A stretch of 64,000 nucleotides of DNA from Dicaeum eximium (GCA_013396995.1 VWZP01005514.1:248001-312000); one strand, 5' to 3'; shown: positions 13,003 to 25,420, counted from the stretch's first letter. The notes: generated by a model from the letters alone, not told the origin. Program-made: numbers and translations.

Positions 13003-13540
13003 CATAGGAGAGTTCAAGCTGGAAGGGACCCCAGGAGGTTCAAATTCCTACACAAGGCATGTCAGCTGAGAGATCAGATTGCTCAAGGCTTTATCCACTT
13101 GTATCTTGAAGACTTCCAAACAGGGAGACTGCACAGCTTCTCAGGGCAACCTGTTCCAGCGCTTCACTGTTCTCATACTGAAAAAAGTTTTCGTTACACT
13201 CAGTGTAACCTTTCTTGTTTAGATTTTTATCTATTTCTTTTCTTCCTCCCACTGCGAAGATTCTGCTTCCACCTTCTAAGTGACCTCCTCACAGATGCTG
13301 GCACGTGCTTCTTCTTGGCTCTAAAGTTGTTTCCTTACAGGCTAAACAAACCCTCTCTTTATCCTCTCTACACAGGGCAAGTGCTCCTTTCAAATCCTTA
13401 GGAATTTACTCTTATAGCCACGTTTCTAAAAATGAGAGGATGGTCTTGCAAACCCATTCTCCAGCTCTCTGAGCACCACTGGAAGCAGCCCATCTGGACT
13501 TGTGCTCAACCTACACTAAACAAGTGCAGTGGTAGCAGGT
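13003..13540 (-). mobile_element. CR1 LINE, 3'-end fragment (antisense)
   Basis: Read on the plus strand this is the reverse complement of a CR1 3' end. It shows ttcaagctggaagggacccc, then gctcaaggctttatccact, gcacagcttctcagggcaac and ctgttccagcgcttcact, followed further on by caggctaaacaaaccctctc and agcccatctggacttgtgct. These occur in the order of the avian CR1 3' UTR and the end of its ORF2. Divergence is high, so the copy is old and non-functional. About 70-80 bases near 13420-13490 align poorly, and similarity fades near 13540. The element was 5'-truncated, as is usual for CR1. The 3'-terminal octamer repeats of young copies have decayed to a trace at 13003. Confidence 0.9.
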
Positions 13541-14146
13541 TTTCCTCTTGCCCTTGGCAGACAGCTACATCAAGCTTATTTTCAAACAGGTTCAAATTCT
13601 TCAACTGAATAATGACTTCTGATTTTCCCCATTAGGATAATAATGTACCTGCTTTTCATGGATGTCTAGAAATGTGTAAAATATGTAGTTGTCACTGACA
13701 ACTGTCCCTTTTCCATGTTAGATATATGCTTTACACTCAGAAAAAGATTTGGTTGTTGAGGAGAGGATTAATAGAAAAATATTTTTACTTTCTTTAGTTC
13801 TAGGTACGCAGTCGTGTTTCATTGTTTTTAAAATTCATGCTTTCAGGTTGCTCAGTGTCGCATTCACCCTCTTTCCAAAAAAATGGAATAATGAAATTCT
13901 GAAATACTTCAACAGAATTGGAATGAGGACAATAAAAAGACTGAAAATGTCTCTACTCAGTTGTGACTTAGTCTATCTCCTTTGGTTAGATATACAGTGT
14001 GAATTATTATAGCAATGCAATTGTCAATTATTAAGTATTTTCAAACTTGGATTGTGTTTAGATACAAAATTGCCAATTCTGAAAAGGAAGAAAGGAAAAT
14101 ACAGGCTATTAGCTACATATTTTAATTTCCAAACTTGGGAAAGAAT

Positions 14147-14169
14147 TCATTTTTTTCTTTTTTTTTTTN

Positions 14170-14200
<31 letters not shown>

Positions 14201-14230
14201 CCTTTTTTTTTTTCTTTCTTTTTTTTTTTG
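14147..14230. repeat. Poly-T tract with a single N
   Basis: More than 75 of these 84 bases are T, broken by a few C, an AAAA at 14170-14173 and an N at 14169. A 27-base pure T run spans 14174-14200. The frame through it encodes a poly-Phe run that is purely compositional. It could be the reverse-strand poly-A tail of a retrocopy, but no source sequence is visible beside it. The N and the AAAA suggest that length and sequence here are unreliable. Confidence 0.9.
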
Positions 14231-14506
14231 ATGGAAGTCTTTGAGGTCCTTGTGTTGAAACTAGGTAAGGTAGTCTGTGTAACTTATTTATTTAAGAGAA
14301 AGCTTTCAGTAGAAATGGATAGGACAGAGTTAAATATTTCTTACTAAGATTGAAATCTCTAGTGAAACAAGATAAGTGCTCTTGAACCTGATAAACTCCT
14401 CTATGGATGAGAAGAGAGGACCTTGGCTTCCTTCTTTTAGAACTCCTCATACTTCCAATCTGTGTCTTTAACAAACTTAGGCAAGTAAAGGGACTCAAGT
14501 ACAATG

Positions 14507-14539
14507 TGTCACTTCAGTCCAAGTGACATGGACTGAAGT
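14507..14539. repeat. Two overlapping, mutually exclusive inverted repeats
   Basis: The arms acttcagtcca (14511-14521) and tggactgaagt (14529-14539) are perfect reverse complements with a 7-base loop. The arms tgtcactt (14507-14514) and aagtgaca (14521-14528) are also perfect complements with a 6-base loop. The second stem uses the first stem's loop, so only one can form at a time. No T-run follows, and no gene adjoins. Function is unknown; chance or replication-slippage origin is possible. Confidence 0.7.
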
Positions 14540-15053
14540 ACATCAGAATGATGATAACATGCAAGCAACATCTTTAATTGGCCTCTTATGGTCCACTTAT
14601 TATTTGGACTAGACATAGGTGGTAGAAATGAAGTATATGCTGAGGCATTACTTCAACTGTAAAGAAGCATTTTCAAGAACACTTATTAGTGAAACACAGA
14701 TGGTTTCTTTGTGTGAATGCCACTGGTGCAAGAGGAAGCCTGTATAGCTCTATCCTGTATGGCCACCTGCTGAATTTCTGCAGTTCTGTCATAAAATGTG
14801 TCACAGCCTTCGGAGTTGTCACTGTCCAGAAACCACCCCAGATGGATGTGTTTGGGACTTGTCTGTGGTATTCTCACAGTCTCTGGTTACACAAAGAAAC
14901 AGACATGCTCCCAGGCTCATCCTGGGAAAGCTCAGACAAAGAATTAAAACAATTATTATCTCAATCTCTGCACCTGGTGTTGTGGAAGATGTTTACAAGT
15001 AGGTAAACTGTGACCCATGAACATCAAGACTCCAGTAAGAAGGTTTTAAGATA

Positions 15054-15100
15054 AGAAGGCTCCCCCAAAGGCTTATTTTCAGAAGGCTCCCCCAAAGGCT
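15054..15100 (+). repeat. 20-bp direct repeat, 27-bp period
   Basis: The 20-mer agaaggctcccccaaaggct occurs exactly at 15054-15073 and 15081-15100, and a third partial start (ctcccc) follows at once. It lies near the left end of the LTR-like element. Small tandem duplications of this kind are common in the U3 regions of LTRs. Confidence 0.9.
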
Positions 15101-15207
15101 CCCCTTTGATACAAATGGAACACCCTTTTATAGTGTGTTTCGCTAATAGTAAAGGTGATTGGTTACTAAAGAACAACACCTCTCTATTTCCATTAGTTCA
15201 GTGAAAG

Positions 15208-15281
15208 AAACTATATTCTTCTCTTGTTATGAGAACAGGGTAGAAAAATACCACCTGCTGTTTTGAGAAAGAATATAGTTT
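15208..15281. repeat. 74-nt imperfect hairpin
   Basis: The arm aaactatattcttctc (15208-15223) pairs with gagaaagaatatagttt (15265-15281) with one bulged base. Between them, CAGG...CCTG and GTA...TAC can extend the pairing. The overall shape is a stem of about 16 bp with an asymmetric internal loop and a short inner stem. It lies in the LTR-like element. It could be a trace of a palindromic element or a transcript hairpin; nothing in the sequence shows that it is transcribed. Confidence 0.6.
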
Positions 15282-15566
15282 ACAAAGGTTGTTTATAGAA
15301 TCTCTCTTGGGAAAGTGAGAAGTTTTCCCTTGGGAAAAAAAAATCCTAGCAGCCTGCAGCTAGGAATTTTCAGAAGCACAGAATTGTCAGTATCACAGTT
15401 CCCTGCTTGACCAGTAGTGTGAGAAGTTCCTTTTAAAGACTATCAGGTCTTAGCTCCACAATCTCCTCTAGACAAAGTGTGATTTTCTGTTAATAAATTC
15501 CTTTTATGCCTTCTGAATCATGGAGTGTATGTTGCCTTCTTCTGTCCCCTGTACCATTGTGTAACA

Positions 15567-18500
15567 CTTGTGTTTTACAGCAGTGTACGCACAGTTTTGT
15601 CTGATTGCAGGAAGGGCGCTCTTCTCTTGGCTTCTACAATATTTCTTACAGATTAGGCTTTTATGATCTCGTGAGTACAAGGCCTTATTTTACTTTCTCT
15701 TCAGATGGACAACTTCAGTAGACATCTAACAAATCTCTGTTCAGTACTTGAAAGTACTTTGGGACATAATTCACCTTCAGAAGTTTGTCTTTGGGCTTCT
15801 TGTAAGTTCTGCAGTTCAGTGAGATGTTGATGAATCATTTCTTTAGTTTGTTAGACAGATGGCATTTGATTCAACAACTAGAGGAATCTCTTTATGTTAA
15901 CCTTTAATACTCTTTCTATTTCATTGCCCTACAAGTATTTGTAGTCCAGTATTTATAGGAAACTATGCTGACTTGGTGTTGTAATGCTTTTTTTTTGTGT
16001 CAAATTTCAGCTGAGCACATTAGTATTGCCATCTAAGCAGTAATATTAATCATTACATGCACTTCTTCATAATTTTCTTTAATAAATCTTGTTAATAATT
16101 AATGTGGTTCTTTTGATAACTCTAAGATAAACTAGGAAAGATTTAATAACTTTTCTCCAAATGACCTACCAAGGTCTCAAAATCTATTATAATAATTAAT
16201 GTTTAACGGTGAAGTTGAGCATATTTCACATAATTTTTTAATGTGTGCTTCTGATAAATATTGTTTATAATACCAGTGATTAATCAGTGTTATAACTACA
16301 TGTCCATATGCATAAAGGAGAAACACCCCAAGTGAATTTGGTATTATTGGAGCTAGACAAGAGAAGTTGTGAGCTGTATAAAAGGTAAAGGGCAAGAATG
16401 CTTGGTAGAACCACCTCTGAAGCAAATCTGACAAATTCACAGTGATGTATTTGTACCTCTAGGGCTGCAGCTTCACCATTATGATGATATAGGATGCACT
16501 TTAGGGCTGAGTTCATAGAAATGTATGGATGTGATGTAGTTTTCCAAACAGAGCTTCTTTTAGTGATGCTGCTCATCATATTGGTAATATAATTGTCTAT
16601 TGAGAAGGACTCCTAACCTTGTGTTGCATAGTTGTGCCAGCCCAAAAAAGGTAATTCCTTAACCTAATCTTCATTTTGGATTCAAAAAATATCTAGAAAA
16701 AAATATCATCCTTCATATTGTGGGTAAAATTAAAAGATTTTGTGGCAAATATATTAGTGGTCAGTATCCTTTTTGGGAAAAGCTTAGCATATTTTCTAGT
16801 ATTCTGAAAAATATAACGTCAAGCAGTGAAACATATTATCAAGGACAGAATACAGATGTTTGCACTTTGTAGGGAGCACATGGTGCAAGACACCACAATG
16901 TATGACCATGTACAAGAGAAAGATACAGTAAAAGATGAGATTTTTAATCTTAGTTAAGGAATACGAGAACCTGAAATTCTGCTTTCTTTTTAGGGTCAAA
17001 TACAGATTATTGTAAATCTGGTCATGCTTACTGTTAACTCATGTTGCATTCCTCCTACTCATATCCCTTTGCTTCTGAAATATTCTCTTGTTTTGCAGTG
17101 TTAAGGTTTGTTATGTGACATTCTCTGTCATGGCATTATGAAAACGAAGGCAGAACTGGCTGCTGGAACCTTTTCTACATTACAGTCAGCGTATTTCAGC
17201 AAACTTCTGATCAAAGCTTCTGGGTGAGAAAAGAATCAGAGTAATTTATAACAATAGTTCATTTTATGGACTGATGAAGGATGAGTATCATCTGTTGGAG
17301 TGCACCTTCTAAACTGCCCTGAAGCCAGAAAATGTGTTGTCTCCTAGCAGCAGAAGGAAAAGGACAAAACATGGTAGTTGTTGGAGTATATCCTAAGTTT
17401 AGCAGAAAGCACTCAGCAGTCAGTGTCTGAGAAGCCACTAACTTAGTTACTGAGGGTTTTATCCAACATGTTTGCACAACACATTCTTTGGGGGTTTACA
17501 CCCTCTTTATGTTCTGGATTAGTTTCCCTGAGTCTTTGTGGGGCTGTCCTGAATCAAGACACAGAATCCTACTCAGTTTCTGTGTGGCAAGGCAATGCCA
17601 TGAGTCTCCAAATCAATAAAGAGGGTGGTGGGGCATGACTTTTTCACAGGTAACTTCATTATATTCTTATGTTTACTTTCAGCTGAAATTAAATATTAAA
17701 ATATGTCTTCAGAATTATGTTTCCTGCCCTACTAGAGTGGAAAGTGTACTGTGAATATAAAATATTAAATCTGTACTGTTCATTTGTGGGTAGAAGGTCA
17801 GAAGGAAAAAAAAGAATATAGTATTTAAGAAACTTTTCTGTTTTAAATACACTTTTGGAAAGGAAGGAGATAGTAAAGTGACATTTACCTTTCCTTATAA
17901 AAAGAGGCATTATATAATAAACACTTTTTTCTTCCCAGTTCTCACTGGAAATTAATGTGAGACTGTATGAGATTTACAATTATTTAAAATAATCTATTCC
18001 TTATGTACAGACTTGAACATTGAAATAGACATAACACAGGCATAGAGGAAGAGATAACCTCCATAGCTTTCCAACATTCGCATATCTGTCAAGATAAGCT
18101 GATTTTAAACTCCCATTTCTCTGTAAACAATATTAAATCAGGATTTTTTTAAAGGTACCTCAGTATTTTGAAGTGAAGAAAACTTTTTCCATCTTATGTG
18201 TGAATAAGAAATAAAATATTATTTAATTTCATCATTGGATTATAGTCTTAGAGTTTAATAAAGCTACTAAACACTAATTCATCATTGTACTAAGCAACAG
18301 TATTTTCAAAGTAGTTCTAGACCATTGTTAAAATACAGTAATTTTAACTTTATGTAATTACTTGTAGTAGAAATGGCTATTTTCTTTAATTTCATATCAG
18401 AATTTACTACTTCACTATTATTTTTTTACACCTAAAGTTGGAACACTGCTCTTACTGATTTTGAAATACCTAATTCCTCCAGAGATAAGAGTGACATAAA

Positions 18501-21500
18501 GGGAATATTATAAAGAAATAAAATTCTGAACTCACTCTGAAAATGAACTATAAGTTAAAGTTATTTTAAAACTTATTTAAAAACGGGAAGACAGTAATAT
18601 TAATCACTAACAATGTAGCTTTACTTCTGCTTTTGTATCAGGGTGATCGATGTTAGTAATTTCATTGTAAAACTCAAATAGGGAAATTTCATTATGGCAA
18701 CAGAAGCCCAGTTCAGGGAAGCAAGCGGTATGGGAATATAATGTGGAACTTGATTATTTGTGCTGCAATAAGTTTCCTAAGCTCCATCACTCCTAGAATG
18801 TCATAGTCACTTGGGTACTGTGCACTTGCAGTATCATTGGAAAACCCCACTCACTTTAGAAGACCTCTGTCCTTTGTTGGGAGTCCCATCTCTTGGTTTG
18901 ATACACTGACTTTTGCAACTAAACGAGGAAAGATTTTTATGTGTAATTCACAATGACATATTTTGGTTTTCTTTTGTTGTACTTTTCATGAGCTGTTGTA
19001 ATTAGTTCTATCATTAATCAAATTTGAAATTTAAAAAGAGATTTTCCCAATATTTTATGGAAATGAATAGAGAGGTTATGTTGTCCAGTTGGGTGGGTCT
19101 TGTGGCATTGGTTAAGGAAATATAAACTCAAGTTCAGACTGGTGTTATTCAGGATGTGGAGTAGGGATCAACTAGGGATCTTCTCTAAGGGAGTGTCACA
19201 GTCATTTACTAAGTATAGTTCCTCCATTATTCCTCCTCTAACTTCTCCTTAATCCAAAATTGCTGAATTTGAAAAATCTTTCAGATAAATGTTATAACTG
19301 AAAAGAAGTCAAAAGTGAAACAGCTATAAATGTAAAAACACCTGGAGTTCAAAGAAAATTCAGCTCTAATTTTTCAATGACAATGCCATATGCTCTGCAA
19401 CATATTGTTTAACCATATGTGATAAAGGTCTAACAATATGAAGCAGACTATTCATTAACTAAATTATTAATTCAGGATGGGGTTTTTATTATTTTTAAAA
19501 ATAATTACATCATTTGAGCTGTGCTATCGCCATTAACACTGGATAAATAACTAATCTTTGCATTTGAACTCTTCCGTGAAGAACTTAATGGGTCAAATAC
19601 TAAACTCTTGGCTCAGTGTAAAGTGTGTTCTCTTTCTGGACATAATGGGGTTTTAGGTCTAACATGGAAGCTTTTTTGTTCAGCTGTTAAGTCACTTGTT
19701 TCAGATTAGACGTGTGTATTTCTTCTGTGTTTATCTAATTGAGTTTATTTGACATTTGATGAATTTTTTCATTCAAGCAGGTGGTGAGCCTTTACTTTCT
19801 GCCTTGCACTGTTTAGCAGGACAATTGCATGGGAGAGAAGTCAAACTGCTAATTGGGATGAAAGAATCTAGTGAACCTCTATGAAAATATTGTTGCCACG
19901 TCTACAGGAACCATGTGTAGGTAGTTTGGAAATTACATTAAAAACTATTAATTTTATTTTCTATTATCAGGAATTTTTCCTAAGAGATTTAGATCCAAAG
20001 TTTTTGAAGTTCTTAAGTTACTATTTCCTTGAGATAAAAAGTTCAGTAGAATACATTAACTTTCAGGCACAAAATGCTTTACTCAGGTCGAATGTTTGAT
20101 TTTTGGACAGAAATACATTATTTTCTGCATGGATAGGAAGGCTTGGTATAAAGTTGGTTTGAGCAGGTATACTAAATCTGATGGGAGCACAGACCAGAAC
20201 AGAAGAGTTACTTTTATAAAATGCTGTATCTACAGTGTAGGCTTGCACTGCAGGCTCACGGTGCCTGTTGGGCACCCATTCCTAATTAAGGTTTTCTTGA
20301 TTCTCTTTGATACGTGACTGGCACTTCCTACTCTATTGATTTAAAGTCTTCTTTTAACAATGTCTTAAGCAGTGATTTCTCAAAAGTGGCAGTAGCCAAC
20401 ATAGCCAACAATAGCTTCCAGAAGCAAATGTACTGATTATTTGGTAAGCCACACAAATTGCAGGTTTTAGATAAGGTGAATAGAGATCAGTGAAATACTG
20501 GGGTTTGCTGTTCTTTGTAGGGCTTTATCTTTCTACAAAGGGTAATTGAGTCTAAAAGTGCTCTAAATTTGGATCACATCAAGTAAACAGTTTCCCCTGG
20601 TCTCTGTGGATTTTAAAGCCATCTACACATGTGTTTTAGAAAAGCAGTTGTTTCTGGAAGGAGGTGTTTCACAAAATGTCAGTACTACATGCTGCTCTTG
20701 GACTGCTGTCTGCTGTCAGATGTTTATGTGCATACACCCTACTGAGGACCTGGTTTAAAAACAGCTTGAGTACATCACACAGCAGAAATGCAGTATGGTG
20801 TACAAAACATTAAGATCTAAATGTATAAAAAGCTTTCTATGTTGTAAAAAAAAATTTGCATGGCTTGACCATTTCCCATACAATTCCTATAGGTAATGCA
20901 CACTTCAAGACAAAAATCTAAAGTGATAATTTTCTTGTTGGAATCTACTGAGTGTTTTTTTCTTGCTGTTGAACAAGTCAGTGCTGGTTCAGTAGGACAG
21001 TAACTGATTGGGAACCTGGCCCCACTGCTCTTTTCCTTTGAAGGAACTGCAGGCAGGAGAGAGATGTGAGGGCTGGAGTATGATTGCTGAAAAGGGGCAA
21101 AGGAAATTTCAGGTATGGACAACTTGGAAGACAGAACTGATATTTATTTTACATTCCAGAGTTTATTTTTCTTTTGAAAAAGATGAACAAGAAAGCAAAA
21201 GTGCCTCCTGGCTATTGCCCTAGCCTCTTCATAATTCCCTAGGGAGAGAGTGGCAGAATGAACAAAAATTTCAAAGGTGTAACAGATGTGAAATTTGACC
21301 AAAAGAAGTTTACTACATGGTACATGACATGAGGGTAGGGGCTGTCCTGTGTTGTCCTGATACAGAACAAGACATTTTTAGGTATGCAAGTAAGTTAAGG
21401 TCTGTCACACAGATAGATATTGATATGATCTCCTGAACTATTAATGTACATGAGGAAAGCTACTCTAATGAACTGATTTAATTTTTGTGTCATCAAAGTT

Positions 21501-22200
21501 GCAATGAAATATAGATAGGAATTCAAATCCATTGACTTTTTGGATCACTAATTCTATATATTGAAGAATGCTTCACATGGATGGAGCTTTCATTCCTTAT
21601 TTTGGTGTAGATGAGGCATTCTAAAAAAATATAATTTTTGGATCTCAAACTTTTAAAAAAACCTTTTCTTAGCACACTGCACACCTTTTTAAAAGATGAT
21701 CAGTTCAATGATGCTGACAGTTCAATTACAAATGGTTGAGCACTTCTGCCATTTAACTAGTAAGGGAAAATAAGACTGATTTTGGGCTTTTGGGAGATTC
21801 TGAATATATTAACCTTCTTTCTAAGCAGTTTGTGTGGTGTTGCCTTTATCCTTACTTACTTTTGTATAGTTTTCAGTACCTTGAGTTAACACAGAAACAT
21901 GTTGAATTCCTTGTTACATATTTGAAGTGAATTTCTGCGGGTTTATGGAAACAAAGGAAAAACACAGGGTCTTGACATGAAAATCTGAGAATTTTGTTTA
22001 CTACTCTGATATTTTTTCTCTATTCTTCCTCTATCAACACATCATAAAACAACAGCTTTTTTCTTTTAAGAGGGTAAATTAAGAAAAAGATAATAAAAGA
22101 TGAACATTTCCTTCATGAAGTTGCATGCAGTTGTGTATCAGGATCTGACCATTTTACCTGTTCTAGACAGCTGAATTCCTCTTTTCAAGGAAATGCCTAC
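15567..22200. other. Long gene-free AT-rich stretch
   Basis: No gene or named repeat over about 6.6 kb. The longest frames (16280-16579 minus, 99 codons; 20817-21122 minus, 101 codons) have no recognisable family features. An 18-bp perfect palindrome made only of A and T lies at 19488-19505. Several short TTAAT/TAAT-rich passages (for example 16020-16220) could bind homeodomain factors but are not unusual in DNA this AT-rich. Confidence 0.6.
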
Positions 22201-22300
22201 CTTCACTCCTTGTTTACTTGGTTCTTTGTTTGTTAGTTGTTGTTTTTGTTTGTTTGTTTTAGTTTTCTGGGGGTTTGTTTTGTTTGGTTTTTTTTGCATT
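22201..22300. repeat. TTTG/GTTT-rich low-complexity tract
   Basis: Runs of gtttgtttgtttt and ttgttttgtttgg extend for about 90 bases, with T and G making up nearly all positions. The tract precedes the CCTT microsatellite by a few tens of bases. It may descend from the poly-A tail of an old retroelement on the opposite strand. Confidence 0.7.
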
Positions 22301-22315
22301 TAAGTGTTCTCTGTA

Positions 22316-22356
22316 TTCCTTCCTTCCTTCCTTCCTTCCTTCCTTCCTCCCTCCCT
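22316..22356. repeat. (CCTT)n microsatellite
   Basis: About eight tandem tetranucleotides (cctt/ttcc phase) are followed by the variant cctccctccc. This is a polypurine-polypyrimidine tract, prone to length change. No gene adjoins it. Confidence 0.95.
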
Positions 22357-22741
22357 GTCTTTATTTTCACCAGAAAGGGTGCAAAAATTAGCTTTTAGGG
22401 AAGTAATGACACAAGTTTCCTCACCTGCATGCCCATTTAAGGGCCACCTGTTTTCTGTTTAAACGTAGTATCTCTTACATGTTTTATCCAGAACCTCTCT
22501 TGCATTAATCAACACAATCCCAATAAAAAGAAACACAAATCTTTGAGAAGCTAAGGAAATGTAGTTAAAGATCATCAGTATCTCATGTGGGAAATCTGAT
22601 AATAAAATTGTTCTAGTATAGAACTTAGTCTTAGAAATGCTAGAGCTTTTCAGGGACTATAGTCTGCTATTCATTTTTAATCAAGTTGGTATAGCAGGCA
22701 TGCAATGTTATGTCATGATCTGTGTCAATTTTGAGTTTGCC
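22357..22741. other. Gene-free spacer
   Basis: About 385 bases of AT-rich DNA between the CCTT repeat and the LTR. I see no gene, repeat or regulatory feature that can be supported. Confidence 0.6.
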
Positions 22742-23135
22742 TTGTCCTGGTTCCAGCCAGGAGGGGGCTTGTCCAGGCCCTGGAGGTTATTCTGTACCAC
22801 CTGGTGTCATTGCTGGGGGCAGAGGGAAGGAAGTCCCTTCTGGGCAAAGAGGGTCCCTTCCATCTAAGTGTGACAGAGGCAGTGGTAGGGCAACACCAGT
22901 GCTGAGCATTTTGCATGTGAATCACTCACCTCTCTCTTGTATACTTTTGTTATTAATATTGTTGCTGTTACTGAGAGTTGTCTTAATTGCAGTTTCCAGT
23001 AAATTGTTGCTATCTCAGGCCTTGATCTTTAACTTTTATGTCTCCAGCTCTCCTATGCAGCCTGCCACAGGGGAATGGGAGAGGTGCAGAAAGCGAGTGG
23101 CAGCATGGCTTGAAGGGTCTCAGTGGGAGCACTAA
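22742..23135 (+). mobile_element. ERVL-like LTR fragment, middle and 3' half
   Basis: From the ccagccaggagggggct segment the sequence follows the avian ERVL-type LTR from its middle to its end. First comes the gttattctgtaccacctgg block, then catgtgaatcactcacc, the ATT/GTT-rich passage (tgttattaatattgttgctg), the attgttgctatctcagg block in place of the usual polyadenylation-site region, and a GC-rich end (ccacaggggaatgggag, agcgagtggcagcatgg, gcactaaactgggga). The 5' portion present in the copies at 5290 and 33610 is missing. The 137-codon frame over it, the longest in the window, follows the LTR composition and is not a gene. The right end is approximate. Confidence 0.75.
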
Positions 23136-25420
23136 ACTGGGGAGTGCCATTCCTAAAATGTGAGATGCCTCTTAAACAGTTGGAGAGAACAGCCAAAGAC
23201 ATCAAGAAGTTTCTTTCAATGTGATAATTTTTAAATTAGCATAGTTGATATTAAATCCACTAAGCTAATAAATTTGAATATTCCTAACAGAAGGTACAGT
23301 GTCACCTCCAGGGCAGCAAAACAGGGTTCATAAAATGTTGGTATTACTTAAGCAGAACTTTAGCACTGTTTTCCAGGAGGCTGTATCAGACCTGTCTCAG
23401 GCTGGGACTTCAAATGAGGTCTGAGTTTTGAACCCCTGTGACCATCAAAGGTAGCGTGCTGGTATTTCATTATCATAATATAAGTTAATGCTAAATTCTC
23501 AGTTAGGAGTTATGTTTAAACTGAATCTTAGAATTTCTAGGCAGTTGCAAAATATGTAGACACTTTTATCTACTGATAAACTCTAGATGATGAAATTGAT
23601 GGTTTGCAATTGCTTCTCCACTCCCATGAAAATTGTTGCATATATGGCTTTGATCAGTCAATATGTGTTAATAAGAAGTAATATTCAGATAGCAGAACAC
23701 CATGTGATTCCTTCTGTTATATTCAGGAGTGCTGCTATGTTCATTGTCTCGCTCTTACAGGGGACTGTCAGGGTGCTCCTGAATTTTAGTTTCTTGTTTA
23801 TGATAAATAACTGCAGTGAAGATTATATATTATCTCAAAAATACAATGTTTTGGCTTTTACTAATGTCAGTATAGTGGTGGTTATGACAAAAAAAAACCA
23901 TTGCAATAATATGACTGATTCTCTGCAACACTCAGCATGAGTACTGTGATAGGACTAAGGTATTTACAATACTCACCCTTGTTTCTTTCATTTTGCTCTC
24001 CTGCATAGAAATATTTGACCCTTGGCTGCACTTTCACCTGCCATGCTTCTGTTTAGAGCCACACACCTCTCCTTTCATCTCCATCTTTTCCATTGCTGAC
24101 TGCTAAATGAATGTGTTTTTTTCTTTTCTACTCCACAGTAGCTCTTACTTGTCTTTATATGATTATATTATTCTTAGCATATTACCAGAGCAGAGCTGCC
24201 ATACATGGGAATCAGTAAAAGCAGAACACTGTCATTTTGATTCAAAATCATTTTACACCTGCTGCACACTCAAGCAGTACTTTGTCTGGAATGGATGTTT
24301 CTCTGACACCTTATTCCAGGCCACTAAATCTGAGTTACACTTTTTCCTTTTCAAGGGGTCAGACCATGTCTGTGCTACTCCTGTGGGTATGACGCCATGA
24401 TCTAATATGACTTCAGCCAGACTCATGCTCTGCAGTCCTTGTCCCCTGATTGCCAACCAAAAAAGAGATTTGACATGTACAGAGTTTTGCTTTTGCAGCT
24501 TATAGGCAGTAAGAATGTGCAGTGACAGAGGAATGATTTATGATTTATTTGTTTGAAGGAGAGTAGAATTCAGAATGTTTATGACACACTGTATTAACCA
24601 TATCTGGCATTTCAGTGAAGCCTGTAGGTAGATGTGATGTAGCCTTGCTAAATATTGCAATTTGCAACGTCTCTTTGGGAACAAAGTGTGTCCTAATTTA
24701 AATTACCCTCACTCTTTCAATATGTCAGATTCTAGATGCTGTGAGGCAGATTACTCAGATGATAAGTATATAACCTCCATTTAAAATCTCAGTTCCTGAT
24801 TACATCCATGGGATTGAAGAATTCTATCTTCACAGCTTCAGAAGAGAAGGATATGTTGAACAGTTTTGTAAGTGACTGTCTTGGGTCTAGTCCTGTTCAG
24901 TATTCAGTTGTACAACAGGACACCACATAAATATGCTAATTAAAATTTATTTCAAAGAAAAAGCTGGGAAGGTCTACAGTTACAGGAAGGAAACCAAAAT
25001 AAAGGAAGGAAACCAAGATTTTAAACAATCCTGAATAAATGTCCCAAAGATGAAATAGTCAATAACCCTAACTGTACATGTAGCATATTTAGAATATTTA
25101 GTTACACCAATGCAAAGAAATAATTTACCATATAGGTAAACCTGCAGAAAAGTGTTGAAATTTACCATGAAATGAAACAGGAATCAATGTTGTGTAGCAC
25201 ATATTGTGTTAGCAGCAGTAAATGCCAAAAGAATATATGAATAATGCTTCAGTGATGCTTGGGAGCTGTAAGATTCCAGCAAAAGCAATCTGTGTAATTT
25301 TGGGATTTCAGTTAAAGAATTATATAAACCAGTTAGGAAAAGCCTAATGGGCATTAACAAGAATGCCCAAAGGTAGCAAAAATGAGGTTCATGGGGAAAG
25401 CTAAAATGAATTGTATGTAG
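23136..25420. other. Gene-free AT-rich DNA
   Basis: No gene is visible. A 117-codon frame at 23587-23940 is rich in hydrophobic residues, as frames in AT-rich DNA often are, but it has no family motif. A moderately GC-richer patch near 24200-24450 could be an old repeat or a conserved element; I cannot tell. A 14-bp direct repeat (aggaaggaaaccaa) occurs near 24984 and 25003. Confidence 0.55.

Larger units (their letters stand above)
13541..15008. other. Gene-free DNA around a poly-T tract
   Basis: No gene is visible. Frames of 87 codons (13749-14012) and 105 codons (14689-15006) have no recognisable domain. Apart from the poly-T tract and the inverted repeats listed separately I see nothing identifiable. 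The moderately GC-richer part at 14700-15000 runs directly into the LTR-like element that starts near 15009. Confidence 0.5.
15009..15566 (+). mobile_element. Probable solo LTR-like element, family uncertain
   Basis: The segment opens TGTGACC and closes GTGTAACA, consistent with TG...CA LTR ends. It holds a reversed CCAAT (attgg) near 15160, an AATAAA at 15492-15497 about 70 bases before the end, and after that gccttctgaatcatggagt, which resembles the post-AATAAA part of the second candidate at 50112-50567. Internal features are a 20-bp direct repeat (15054-15073 and 15081-15100) and a long inverted repeat (15208-15281). No target-site duplication could be identified, so both ends are approximate. 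A non-LTR or DNA transposon origin remains possible. Confidence 0.4.

Noticed and set aside
14135..14347. Frame with a poly-Phe stretch.
   Set aside because: It is the poly-T tract and crosses an N.
22722..23135. 137-codon open frame, the longest in the window.
   Set aside because: It lies almost wholly in the ERVL-like LTR and has no protein-family features.
23587..23940. 117-codon hydrophobic frame that looks membrane-protein-like at first glance.
   Set aside because: AT-rich DNA yields Ile/Phe/Val-rich frames by composition. No receptor motif or neighbouring exon is present.
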